NCBI GenBank assembly: GCA_937911265.1
Contig: CALDRG010000064.1
Location: forward strand, 1 to 64,000
DNA from: Thalassarchaeum sp002495735
GTDB taxonomy: Archaea > Thermoplasmatota > Poseidoniia > Poseidoniales > Thalassarchaeaceae
DNA: 64,000 nucleotides
Direction: 5' to 3'
Below are positions 16,847 through 25,204 of the stretch, in pieces. The first letter of the stretch is position 1; every line of letters starts with the position of its first letter. Position numbers and translations under genes: made by a program. A model generated the notes under the pieces. That model saw only the letters and a list, made by a program, of their open reading frames with translations, searched no databases and was not told where the DNA came from.

Positions 16847-18982
16847 ATGAGTCAGTTCACAACCGAGGAGATGTCTCGGCTGGTCGCTGCTGGCACTCGG
16901 GACCAACTCAAGACAGCGATAGACGTGGCTGCAGGACTGTCTATGGTACACATCAACGACTACAGCAGCACCGAAGAGGGGCTGTCCATGGGCTCCCCGA
17001 CAGGTGAGTCTGAGAGCATCAGCAGACGTCTAACCAAGATGCGAGGCGCTGCTGCAAACTTACAGGCTGCTGATCAAAAAGAATTGCTGTCGGCCCCTGA
17101 GGTCCGTAGGACGTTGTCGGGTCCCATCGATGATTTCGTCGATTCAGCGTTGGAGAGTTTTGATGAATTAGACGCGCTTCGCAACGAGTCCTCTCAGATT
17201 GATGAGGAGGTGGAAGTGTTGCAGATGCTGGCCCCTCTCAGCCTTGAGATCGATCTAATGGGAGGCTACCAGAACGTGACGTCATTCATCGGCACCGTCT
17301 CATCATTGACCAAGTCTAGACCCGCTCTGGCTGGACTGGGAGACTCTGCTATTCACATGAGTAGTGAAGTGGGAAAGTCATCAGTCGTAGCAGTGTTCTG
17401 CCGCAATACAGAAGCCTCTTCAGTGCATGAGATGCTAGCCAACGAGGATTTCCAAGCTATATCCGTCCCTGATTCCGAGGGCCTGCCTTCGGATAGGATT
17501 CTGCAGTTGCAGCAGAGGAAGGCCGAGATTACCGAGAGGGCAGAGGAGTTGGAGTCGAAGATTTCGGATTGGTCAGAGTCGAACGGCGGCATGTTGTTCG
17601 GCGGCATGGAACTCTTGGAGAGGGATTTGGAACTCGCCACTGCTCCCATCAGGGTTGCCGTGAGCGATCACGCCTTCGTTCTGGACGGATGGATCCGCTC
17701 CGATACAGCCCCCGAGGTCGAGGCCGCACTGTCTGGAATATGTACTCACGTCAGCATCGAGAAGTTCACCCTACCTGCGCACAGCAGTCACCTCCATCAC
17801 GACGAGGACGCGCCTGAACTCCCACCCATCGCATTCTCTCCTAGGAACTACAGCAAACCGTTCGAAATGCTGACCGATGTGATGGGTCGTCCGGCCTACG
17901 GTAGAATTGACCCCACCTTCTTCATGTTCCTGACCTATCCATTGTTCTTCGGACTGATACTCGGTGACATGGCCTACGGCCTAGCGGTGATGGGCATGGC
18001 TTGGTTCATCTGGCGACGTTTCCCAATCAATCCAATGATGAAGAATGTTGGAGGATTTCTGTTCACCATAGGATTGTCTACAGTAATCTTTGGTTACATA
18101 TACGGCGAATTCGCCGGCTTCGAATTCCTGCCACATGGCCACTGCGATATCGAGGGAGTAATTGGAGTCGCACAGTGCGATGCGGCACATGGGCACTACG
18201 GCTGGGATAGTGCGCACGCGCCTTGGTGGGTAGCATGGATGACAAATCTGTACCCGAATGGTGGCGAATTCTACGCGGTCTGGGAAGGGCCGCTAAACAT
18301 TGTCCTCGCCTATCCCTTCCACCGAGTATCTTCAAACCTTGAGAACCTAATACTCATCACCATCTACATGGGGGTCATCCATGTTTTCCTCGGACTCGTC
18401 CTGGGCTTCCGTGACATCTACAAGGCCCACGGATTCGTCGATGCATTGTTCGAGAAAGGCTCGTGGATGACTGTCTTGATTGGCGGGTTCATTTTCGCAT
18501 ATGCATTCCTAGTGGATTCAGCATCTGACTTCCTGATGCTTGGAGCAGCTATCATGGGAGTCGGCGTAGTGATGGTCATGGTACTGCTCGCGCACTATGA
18601 AAAGATGGGCGTAATAGGGATCCCGCTTGGGGTCTTAGAGTCGTTAGGGATGCTGCCAAAAATAGTCTCCTACGTCAGGTTGTTCGCAGTCGGAGTAGTT
18701 GGCGTGAAGATTGCCGCCACCGGAAACGAGATGATTTACGAGGGAATGGCTCACACTCTGTCAGATTTAGGTCATGCATCGACTTTTGACATCGTGTTAT
18801 TGCCGGTAATGTTTGTTGGCTGGCTACTTGTACAACTCTTCGCCCTAGTGTTGGGCATATTCAGTCCAAATATCCACACAGTGCGTTTGCACTTCGTCGA
18901 GTGGATGATGCAGTTCTACGAGGGGAGCGGCCTGCCCTTCGAGGCGTTCGGTTTCAAACCGAACAAGGTAGAGGTCGAATGA
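16847..18982 (+). CDS. atpI: A-type ATP synthase subunit I (a-subunit, ion channel stator)
   Basis: Membrane stator subunit of the A-type ATP synthase that forms the ion half-channels against the K ring. The N-terminal cytosolic part (about 1-340) has two long coiled-coil stretches. The C-terminal part has about seven or eight membrane spans starting near residue 360 (FFMFLTYPLFFGLILGDMAYG). The essential Arg lies in LPKIVSYVRLFAVG (about residue 610), matching the SYxRL motif of the V/A family. Length 711 is normal (about 650-720). A GAGGTGCAAC ribosome site precedes ATG 16847. Confidence 0.95.
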   Translation: MSQFTTEEMSRLVAAGTRDQLKTAIDVAAGLSMVHINDYSSTEEGLSMGSPTGESESISRRLTKMRGAAANLQAADQKELLSAPEVRRTLSGPIDDFVDSALESFDELDALRNESSQIDEEVEVLQMLAPLSLEIDLMGGYQNVTSFIGTVSSLTKSRPALAGLGDSAIHMSSEVGKSSVVAVFCRNTEASSVHEMLANEDFQAISVPDSEGLPSDRILQLQQRKAEITERAEELESKISDWSESNGGMLFGGMELLERDLELATAPIRVAVSDHAFVLDGWIRSDTAPEVEAALSGICTHVSIEKFTLPAHSSHLHHDEDAPELPPIAFSPRNYSKPFEMLTDVMGRPAYGRIDPTFFMFLTYPLFFGLILGDMAYGLAVMGMAWFIWRRFPINPMMKNVGGFLFTIGLSTVIFGYIYGEFAGFEFLPHGHCDIEGVIGVAQCDAAHGHYGWDSAHAPWWVAWMTNLYPNGGEFYAVWEGPLNIVLAYPFHRVSSNLENLILITIYMGVIHVFLGLVLGFRDIYKAHGFVDALFEKGSWMTVLIGGFIFAYAFLVDSASDFLMLGAAIMGVGVVMVMVLLAHYEKMGVIGIPLGVLESLGMLPKIVSYVRLFAVGVVGVKIAATGNEMIYEGMAHTLSDLGHASTFDIVLLPVMFVGWLLVQLFALVLGIFSPNIHTVRLHFVEWMMQFYEGSGLPFEAFGFKPNKVEVE

Positions 18983-19017
18983 CACTCACAAAGTGAGAAA
19001 AATACGGAGGAAAAAAT

Positions 19018-19326
19018 ATGGAAAACAAGAGAATGAGAATGGTATATCGCCTGCTGATGGCTGTGTTCATCGCGACCTTGGTCGCCGGTGTCGCAACTGC
19101 TCAGGAAGCAGATGCAGTAAATGATAAGGACACCATGGCTAAGCTCGGCGCAGGTATTGCGCTGGCCGGTTGTGGGATAGGAACCGGTCTTGCGCAAGGG
19201 CCAATCGGAGCAGCCGCCGTTGGCATGATTGCCGAGGACGGCAGTAAGTTCGGTTTGGCACTTCTGTTCACTGTACTGCCTGAGACCATCGTTCTGTTCG
19301 GTTTCCTTACGCTCTTCCTACTGTAG
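19018..19326 (+). CDS. atpK: A-type ATP synthase subunit K (c-ring proteolipid), Na+-type ligand set
   Basis: Rotor ring subunit. It begins with a signal-like hydrophobic segment (residues 8-28, ending ATAQ), then two membrane helices (about 42-66 and 78-100), so the mature form is a single hairpin of about 73 residues. The ion-carrying acid is Glu 89 (LPETIVLFG). In helix 1 the GIGTGLAQG stretch places Gln 60 where Na+-coupled c-rings have their liganding Gln, and Glu 89 is followed by Thr 90 where those rings have Ser/Thr. By analogy with the Ilyobacter-type site, Na+ coupling is possible. Start ATG 19018 follows a GGAGG ribosome site at about 19006. Confidence 0.92.
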   Translation: MENKRMRMVYRLLMAVFIATLVAGVATAQEADAVNDKDTMAKLGAGIALAGCGIGTGLAQGPIGAAAVGMIAEDGSKFGLALLFTVLPETIVLFGFLTLFLL

Positions 19327-19362
19327 GTCGTTTGGAACTAGGCAGATAATGGAGAGTCACAT

Positions 19363-19929
19363 ATGTCATTGGACAAATTAGCAAGTGAGATTGAATCAAT
19401 GGCCAAGGCCGAGGCTAAGGTAGTCTCGAAAGAGGCCAAGGCCGGGGCTAAGAGCATCGGCAGTGAGGCCAAAGATTCAGTCGCTGAGTACCGCGATGCA
19501 GCGATTACTCAAGCTGAAAAGATGAGCGACCAGATTGCAGTCGAAAGCATCGCTGCTGCGCGCCAGAGGAACCAGAAACGTCTCCTTGTCGCACGCAGGA
19601 CAGAGCTAGACTCAACGTGGTCAGAAGTCATGTCGCAGGTCGGCGCAGCCGACTTGAAGGGCAGGGAGGAAATACTCGAATCCCTAGTGCAGAAGGCTAC
19701 CACAGAATCTGATGATGGCATGGTCCTACGTCCAGTAGCAGTTGACCGAGAGATTCTGTCAAGATACTCTGAAAGATTCCAGATAGGAGAGGACACTGAT
19801 GGACTAGGGGGCTTTGTGCTTGAGAGTCCAGATGGTTCCGTCCTGATGGACTACCGCTTCGAAGGGAGGTTACGCGACGCATGGGACGCGAGCCTCGGAG
19901 AAGTCAGCAACACGTTATTCGGAGAGTGA
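19363..19929 (+). CDS. atpE: A-type ATP synthase subunit E (peripheral stalk)
   Basis: Stalk subunit linking the catalytic head to subunit I. The N-terminal 80 residues are an Ala/Glu/Lys coiled coil (MAKAEAKVVSKEAKAGAKS) that would pair with subunit H. The C-terminal globular domain ends with GFVLESPDGSVLMDYRFEGRL, similar to the family's GGVvvesxDGxixvdNTfexRL signature. Length 188 matches the family (about 185-205). Placed between K and C, as in most archaeal operons, 10 bases before atpC. Confidence 0.92.
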   Translation: MSLDKLASEIESMAKAEAKVVSKEAKAGAKSIGSEAKDSVAEYRDAAITQAEKMSDQIAVESIAAARQRNQKRLLVARRTELDSTWSEVMSQVGAADLKGREEILESLVQKATTESDDGMVLRPVAVDREILSRYSERFQIGEDTDGLGGFVLESPDGSVLMDYRFEGRLRDAWDASLGEVSNTLFGE

Positions 19930-19939
19930 GGGGAAAGCA

Positions 19940-20995
19940 ATGGCGGAGATAGCAGTTGGTAAGGGCAACTGGGCTAACGCCTCCGCCCGCAGCAAGGCAA
20001 GGAAGTCCAAGCTGCTCGACGAGACTAGGCTACGTCAATTGATGAAAAGTGGTCCTGATACTATCGCAGCCAGCATCGGAGAACTCGACTATCGCAGGGA
20101 GCTAGATATTTACTCGGCCCGCCTTAGTGGTGCGGACCTTGTTGAGGCTGCTCTGAGTCACAACCTAGATCGAGAACTCACAGAGGTCATGGGCTTCTGC
20201 CAAGGACGCCTCAAGAGAATTGTCTCTGTCTTCGCTCTTCGTTTCTCGTATAGTAACGCCAAAGCGGTACTCCGTGCCGTCAACGGCGGAATAACAGTTG
20301 AGAAACTGTCCAATTCGGTGTTGCCTGATGAGAATGAACTCAATGTCAGTTGGCTAGACATTGCTCGCCAGAGTGAAAATCTACAGGAAGCCGCCGCCGC
20401 AATGCGCGGAACTCCTTGGGGGTCAGCCATATCGGACTTCGACGCCGACACACGCCTACAGGAATATGAGGACGCACTCGATCGTCACTACTACCACGAA
20501 GCAATTTCTGCACTGAGGGCCAGTGGGCAGAGCCACAGTCTGCTGTTGGGATATCTCCGTACCGAGATTGACCATCGCAATATCGTGAACCTGCTACGGG
20601 CCCTACGTCAGAACCTATCGGCGGAGCAGCGTGCAGGACTGATATTGGATGGAGGCAGGGCACTAAAGGGAAATTTACTCCGCAGCGCTGCTCAGGCGGA
20701 CACCGAGGACGCACTGATTGAGGTCCTGCGAAGATCCAGCATGGAGACCGCCGAACTAGAAGAGGCACTCAAGGAGTCGCATGAGCATGGCGGTTTCGAT
20801 CCGGTAGTCAGTTATCTCGCATCAGAGAGAAGAGCGAATCTGAGGCGAATGAGCCACCTCAACCCACTCTCAGCGTTCCCCCTCATCTACTACCTTGAGA
20901 GCAAGGTGCTTGAAGTCCAAAATCTCCGCCTGCTGGTGCGCGGCAAGGCAGTCGGACTTCCAGACGACGTAATAGAAGCGCACATGGCATTCTGA
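19940..20995 (+). CDS. atpC: A-type ATP synthase subunit C (central-stalk socket)
   Basis: V-type ATPase d/C-like subunit that sits on the K ring and connects to the D-F axle. All-helical, 351 residues (usual about 350-370), with the recurring three-lobed pattern: LDYRRELDIYSARLSGADLVEAALSH, the middle EYEDALDRHYYHEAISALR and the C-terminal NPLSAFPLIYYLESKVLEVQNLRLLVRGK, which is the best conserved signature of the family. Ten bases after atpE and nine before atpF, so a translationally dense operon core. Confidence 0.93.
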   Translation: MAEIAVGKGNWANASARSKARKSKLLDETRLRQLMKSGPDTIAASIGELDYRRELDIYSARLSGADLVEAALSHNLDRELTEVMGFCQGRLKRIVSVFALRFSYSNAKAVLRAVNGGITVEKLSNSVLPDENELNVSWLDIARQSENLQEAAAAMRGTPWGSAISDFDADTRLQEYEDALDRHYYHEAISALRASGQSHSLLLGYLRTEIDHRNIVNLLRALRQNLSAEQRAGLILDGGRALKGNLLRSAAQADTEDALIEVLRRSSMETAELEEALKESHEHGGFDPVVSYLASERRANLRRMSHLNPLSAFPLIYYLESKVLEVQNLRLLVRGKAVGLPDDVIEAHMAF

Positions 20996-21004
20996 GGTGA
21001 AAAG

Positions 21005-21304
21005 ATGGAGATAGCGATAGTAGGTACTCCCGAGTTCACCCTCGGATTCCAACTAGCGGGTATCATGCGCCTACACAACCCCGAGAACGACGAGGAGATG
21101 AGCCACACCCTTCGCTCGATGCTCGATGAGAAGGAGGTCGGCATCATCGTTGTTGATGCAGTCGACCTGACTCGCATGTCGGACAAGCTCAGACAGCGTA
21201 TGTCCGACAGCATATCGCCCACTGTGTTGGGTATAGGGACAGAGGAGGACAATACCCTCCGAGAGTCCATCAAGTCGGCACTAGGCGTCGACCTTTGGAA
21301 GTAG
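21005..21304 (+). CDS. atpF: A-type ATP synthase subunit F (central axle)
   Basis: Small Rossmann-like axle subunit that contacts D and modulates ATPase activity. The 99 residues follow the family: MEIAIVGTPEFTLGFQLAGI at the start, a central VGIIVVDAVDLTRM strand-turn (where the family has GIIlit) and a short C-terminal helix. Nine bases after atpC; a GAGGTGAAAAG ribosome site overlaps the previous stop. Thirty-three bases separate it from atpA. Confidence 0.92.
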   Translation: MEIAIVGTPEFTLGFQLAGIMRLHNPENDEEMSHTLRSMLDEKEVGIIVVDAVDLTRMSDKLRQRMSDSISPTVLGIGTEEDNTLRESIKSALGVDLWK

Positions 21305-21337
21305 ATTCCTCAATTACAAGGATAAGGAAGTGAATAA

Positions 21338-23080
21338 ATGAGTGAAGAAAATGGATTGATTTACAGAATCTCAGGACCGGTCGTCACGGCCGTCGGCATC
21401 TCGCCGAGAATGTATGAAGTGGTAAGAGTCGGAGACGAAGGACTGATGGGAGAAGTGATTGAGTTGCACGGTGACCAGTCGGTCATCCAAGTTTACGAGG
21501 AGACCTCCGGTATCAAGCCGGGTGAACCGGTCATTAGGACAGGCCAGACTCTGTCTGTGAAGCTAGGGCCGGGTCTCCTGACCCAGATTTATGACGGCAT
21601 CCAGCGCCCCCTCGAAGATCTTGAAGCGACTATGGGCGTGTTCATCACGCGCGGTGTTGACGCAGACGGCCTCGACCTCTCGAAGAAATGGGAGTTCAAC
21701 GCTACTGCTGCGGTCGGCGATGAGATTTCAGGCGGCTCCGTGATAGGAGTCGTCCAAGAAACCGAGACCGTCGAGCACAGGGTCATGGTGCCACCGGGCA
21801 CCAGTGGCAAGGTCGCCAGCATCGAGTCGGGTGAGTTCGATATCACCACCACGGTGTGCAAGTTAGACAATGGCACCGAGATCGCCATGATGCAGGAATG
21901 GCCGGTTCGTACTCCCCGACCATTCGTCCAGAAGTACGCTCCAGACGTCCCGCTAGTTACGGGTCAGAGGATTCTAGACTTCCTATTCCCTCTAGCCAAG
22001 GGCGGAACAGCCGGCATCCCCGGGCCCTTTGGGTCCGGTAAGACGGTGACGCAGCAACAGCTCGCCAAGTGGTCCGACGCCCAGATAGTCGTCTACATCG
22101 GATGCGGCGAGCGCGGCAACGAGATGACTGAGGTACTCAGCGAGTTCCCTCATCTCATCGACCCTAACACCGGCAAACCGCTGATGAACAGGACCACAAT
22201 GATCGCCAACACATCGAATATGCCCGTCGCCGCTCGCGAGGCGTCTGTGTACACTGGCATAACAATCGCCGAGTACTTCCGAGATATGGGCTACGACGTC
22301 GCTCTGATGGCCGACTCTACAAGCAGATGGGCCGAGGCGATGCGAGAGATTTCCTCTCGTCTGGAGGAAATGCCAGGTGAGGAGGGATATCCGGCTTACT
22401 TGTCCAGCAGACTCGCCGAGTTCTATGAGCGAGCTGGTCGTGTTCAGACACTGTCCGGCGACGATGGCTCTATCTCTGTCATCGGAGCTGTGTCTCCGCC
22501 CGGCGGAGATATATCCGAACCGGTCAGTCAAGGAACGCTTCGAATCGTCAAGGTATTCTGGGGCCTGGATGCGGGATTGGCACGCCAGCGCCACTTCCCT
22601 GCCATCAACTGGCTCAATTCGTACAGTCTGTATCCACAGGCTCTCGACCAGTGGTATCGGGACAACATTGCTAGCGACTATCCAGAGGTGCGAACCAAGA
22701 TAAGCAGCCTGCTGCAGGTCGAGTCCGAGCTCCAAGAGATTGTCCAACTGGTCGGTTCTGATGCGTTACCTATTGACCAACAACTGACTCTTGAGGTCGC
22801 TAGAATGATCCGCGAATACTTCCTCCAGCAGAACGCGTTCCATGAAGTTGACACGTTCAGTACTCTGGATTTACAGTACGCGATGGCAAAAGCTATCCTG
22901 ACATTCCAAGAAGATTCCGAGAGGGCAATCGCCGGTGGCGCTGGCCTCGAGGACGTCGTCAATGTGCCCGCGCGCACTGACCTCATGCGAGGTCGTTTCG
23001 AGCAGGGTTACGTCGAGCGCATTGGAAAATTGCTTGGGGCGATGTCGAAACAGATCGCCGAGACTATGGAGGAAAACTAA
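21338..23080 (+). CDS. atpA: A-type ATP synthase catalytic subunit A
   Basis: Catalytic subunit of the A3B3 head. The P-loop GPFGSGKTVT lies at about residues 228-237; the A-type GPFGSGKT form and the catalytic GER (CGERGNEMTEV) that follows are intact, as is the Walker B MADSTSRWAEAMREIS. The non-homologous insertion typical of subunit A (about residues 115-190, with the VPPGTSGKV hairpin) is present. Length 580 matches the family. Thirteen bases separate it from atpB. No intein is present, unlike several other archaeal atpA genes. Confidence 0.98.
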   Translation: MSEENGLIYRISGPVVTAVGISPRMYEVVRVGDEGLMGEVIELHGDQSVIQVYEETSGIKPGEPVIRTGQTLSVKLGPGLLTQIYDGIQRPLEDLEATMGVFITRGVDADGLDLSKKWEFNATAAVGDEISGGSVIGVVQETETVEHRVMVPPGTSGKVASIESGEFDITTTVCKLDNGTEIAMMQEWPVRTPRPFVQKYAPDVPLVTGQRILDFLFPLAKGGTAGIPGPFGSGKTVTQQQLAKWSDAQIVVYIGCGERGNEMTEVLSEFPHLIDPNTGKPLMNRTTMIANTSNMPVAAREASVYTGITIAEYFRDMGYDVALMADSTSRWAEAMREISSRLEEMPGEEGYPAYLSSRLAEFYERAGRVQTLSGDDGSISVIGAVSPPGGDISEPVSQGTLRIVKVFWGLDAGLARQRHFPAINWLNSYSLYPQALDQWYRDNIASDYPEVRTKISSLLQVESELQEIVQLVGSDALPIDQQLTLEVARMIREYFLQQNAFHEVDTFSTLDLQYAMAKAILTFQEDSERAIAGGAGLEDVVNVPARTDLMRGRFEQGYVERIGKLLGAMSKQIAETMEEN

Positions 23081-23093
23081 GGGGGTGCCATGA

Positions 23094-24479
23094 ATGAGTG
23101 GAAAAGAATACAGGACAATTACAGACGTAAAGGGACCCTTGGTCTTCCTTGAGAAGACTGAGCCCGTAGCCTTCGGAGAGATCGTGGAACTGCGCCTCTC
23201 TGATGGCACTATGAAGAACGGACAAGTGCTTGACACCAGCGACGACCAAGTTATCGTACAGGTTTTCGAGGGGACGGCCTCTATCGACAAACAGACTGGA
23301 GTCAAGTTCCTAGGGGACGTTTTCAAACTACCAGTCAGTAAGGGACTGATTGGACGCATCCTAGATGGTGCTGGCAAGCCCAGAGACGGTGGCCCGGAGA
23401 TCGTGGCCGAGGAAATGGCTGACATCATCGGTGCTGCCATCAATCCGTACAGCCGTGAGAGTCCCGAGGAGTTCATCCAGACCGGGATTTCGGCCATCGA
23501 CGCCTGCACCACACTAGTGCGTGGACAGAAGTTGCCAATCTTCTCAGCATCAGGGCTGCCTCACAACGATATCGCACTGCAGATAGCCCGCCAGGCCAAG
23601 TTAATTGGCAGTGACGACGATTTCGTCGTTGTGTTCTGCGCTATGGGCATCACCGCTGAAGAGTACAACTTCTTCGTACACGACCTTGAGCGCACAGGCG
23701 CTCTGGAGAACGCTGTTCTATTCGTCAATCTAGCCGACGACCCAGCTGTCGAGCGCCTGATTACACCGCGTCTTGCTCTGACAGCCGCTGAGTATCTGGC
23801 CTTCGAGCACGACTACCACGTTCTGGTCATCCTTACTGACATGACAAACTACTGCGAGTCTCTCAGGCAGATCGGAGCTGCTCGCGAGGAGGTTCCCGGA
23901 CGACGTGGCTACCCCGGTTACATGTACACCGACCTAGCTATGCTTTACGAGCGAGCAGGCATCGTGAAGGGGAAGAAGGGAAGCATCACGCAGTTCCCTA
24001 TTCTGACAATGCCAGGTGACGACATCACTCACCCGATACCCGACCTGTCAGGATACATCACCGAGGGACAGATTGTCATTTCGCGTGAGTTGCACCAGAA
24101 GGGCATCTATCCTCCTATCAACGTCCTGCCGTCATTGTCGCGTCTGATGAACGCAGGAATAGGCGAGGGAAAGACCCGCGAGGATCACAAGTCGGTCTCT
24201 GACCAACTTTACGCAGCCTACGCACAGGGGCGCGAACTCAGGGGATTGGTGGCGATTGTCGGAGAGGACGCGCTCAACGAGCGCGACTTGCAACTACTGA
24301 AGTTCTCAGGCATCTTTGAGGACCAATTCCTCAGGCAGAGTCGTGATGAGGACCGACCTATAGTAGAGGGCACGCTTGATCTCGCGTGGGACCTCCTGAC
24401 CAACATCGACACGAAATACCTCGTCAGGTTGGACCAGAAGTGGATAGACAAGTACCACCCGACTGAGAAAAAGTCGTGA
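23094..24479 (+). CDS. atpB: A-type ATP synthase regulatory subunit B
   Basis: Non-catalytic nucleotide-binding subunit of the A3B3 head. SASGLPHNDIALQIARQA replaces the P-loop, as is usual for subunit B, and DMTNYCESLRQIGAAREEVPGRRGYPGYMYTDLA-type signature residues (about 244-278) are intact. Length 461 is typical. A GGGGGTG ribosome site lies about 8 bases before ATG 23094; an out-of-frame ATG at 23090 overlaps it. Confidence 0.98.
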   Translation: MSGKEYRTITDVKGPLVFLEKTEPVAFGEIVELRLSDGTMKNGQVLDTSDDQVIVQVFEGTASIDKQTGVKFLGDVFKLPVSKGLIGRILDGAGKPRDGGPEIVAEEMADIIGAAINPYSRESPEEFIQTGISAIDACTTLVRGQKLPIFSASGLPHNDIALQIARQAKLIGSDDDFVVVFCAMGITAEEYNFFVHDLERTGALENAVLFVNLADDPAVERLITPRLALTAAEYLAFEHDYHVLVILTDMTNYCESLRQIGAAREEVPGRRGYPGYMYTDLAMLYERAGIVKGKKGSITQFPILTMPGDDITHPIPDLSGYITEGQIVISRELHQKGIYPPINVLPSLSRLMNAGIGEGKTREDHKSVSDQLYAAYAQGRELRGLVAIVGEDALNERDLQLLKFSGIFEDQFLRQSRDEDRPIVEGTLDLAWDLLTNIDTKYLVRLDQKWIDKYHPTEKKS

Positions 24480-24510
24480 TTAGGGCGAGAGGACGCTAAG
24501 GAGGTAGAAC

Positions 24511-25128
24511 ATGGCTCTGGACATCAAGCCAACCAGGTCCGAACTAATCAACCTCAAGCGACGCATCAAGCAGACCCAGAACGGCTACAACCTACTCAAG
24601 ATGAAGCGAGACGGGCTGTTCCATGAGTTCAGATCCCTGCTCTCCGAGATGATAGAGGCCCGTGAGGAACTGGTAGGGACCTATCGGGAAGCAGTTCAGT
24701 CAATCAGTCTGGCCAGCGCCCTCGAAGGCGGTCTCGCTGTCAAGAGCGCAGCCATAGCCATCTCACGCCACCCCGAGGTCACTGTGACGCGACGCAACAT
24801 CATGGGAGTAGTTGTGCCGAGTGTGGTCGGAACCAACCTGACCACCTCGATAGATGAGAGAGGGACTGGGCTGATCGGAGGCTCAGCATACATCGACGAG
24901 GCATCCGACTCGTACTCCACTTTAATCGAGAAGATTGTCAAAGCCGCCGAGATGGAAGCGACATTGAAGAGGCTCCTGGTTGAGATTGAGGCGACCAAGC
25001 GGCGAGTCAACGCGCTTGAGTACGTAGTCATCCCTCAGATGGAAGAGGCACGGAACTTCATCCAGCTCCGTCTTGAGGAGATGGAGCGTGAGGAGACGTT
25101 CCGTCTGAAGCGCTTCAAGAACAAGTGA
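24511..25128 (+). CDS. atpD: A-type ATP synthase subunit D (rotor axle)
   Basis: Last gene of the operon. The protein forms a long two-helix coiled coil that turns inside the A3B3 head. Both helices are visible: IKPTRSELINLKRRIKQTQ to about residue 70, then about 125-195 with RRVNALEYVVIPQMEEARNFI, the family's hallmark (the usual RRVNALEyvviPrl). The C-terminus is Arg/Glu/Lys-rich. Length 205 is normal. An AAGGAGG ribosome site precedes ATG 24511. A 76-base gap without a clear terminator separates it from the next gene. Confidence 0.95.
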   Translation: MALDIKPTRSELINLKRRIKQTQNGYNLLKMKRDGLFHEFRSLLSEMIEAREELVGTYREAVQSISLASALEGGLAVKSAAIAISRHPEVTVTRRNIMGVVVPSVVGTNLTTSIDERGTGLIGGSAYIDEASDSYSTLIEKIVKAAEMEATLKRLLVEIEATKRRVNALEYVVIPQMEEARNFIQLRLEEMEREETFRLKRFKNK

Positions 25129-25204
25129 AACGGCAAACTTCGTTCGCCGTGCACACGTACGAGGGGTCAAAACGGACCTCCCCGACCCAACCCAAGGGGT
25201 CACC

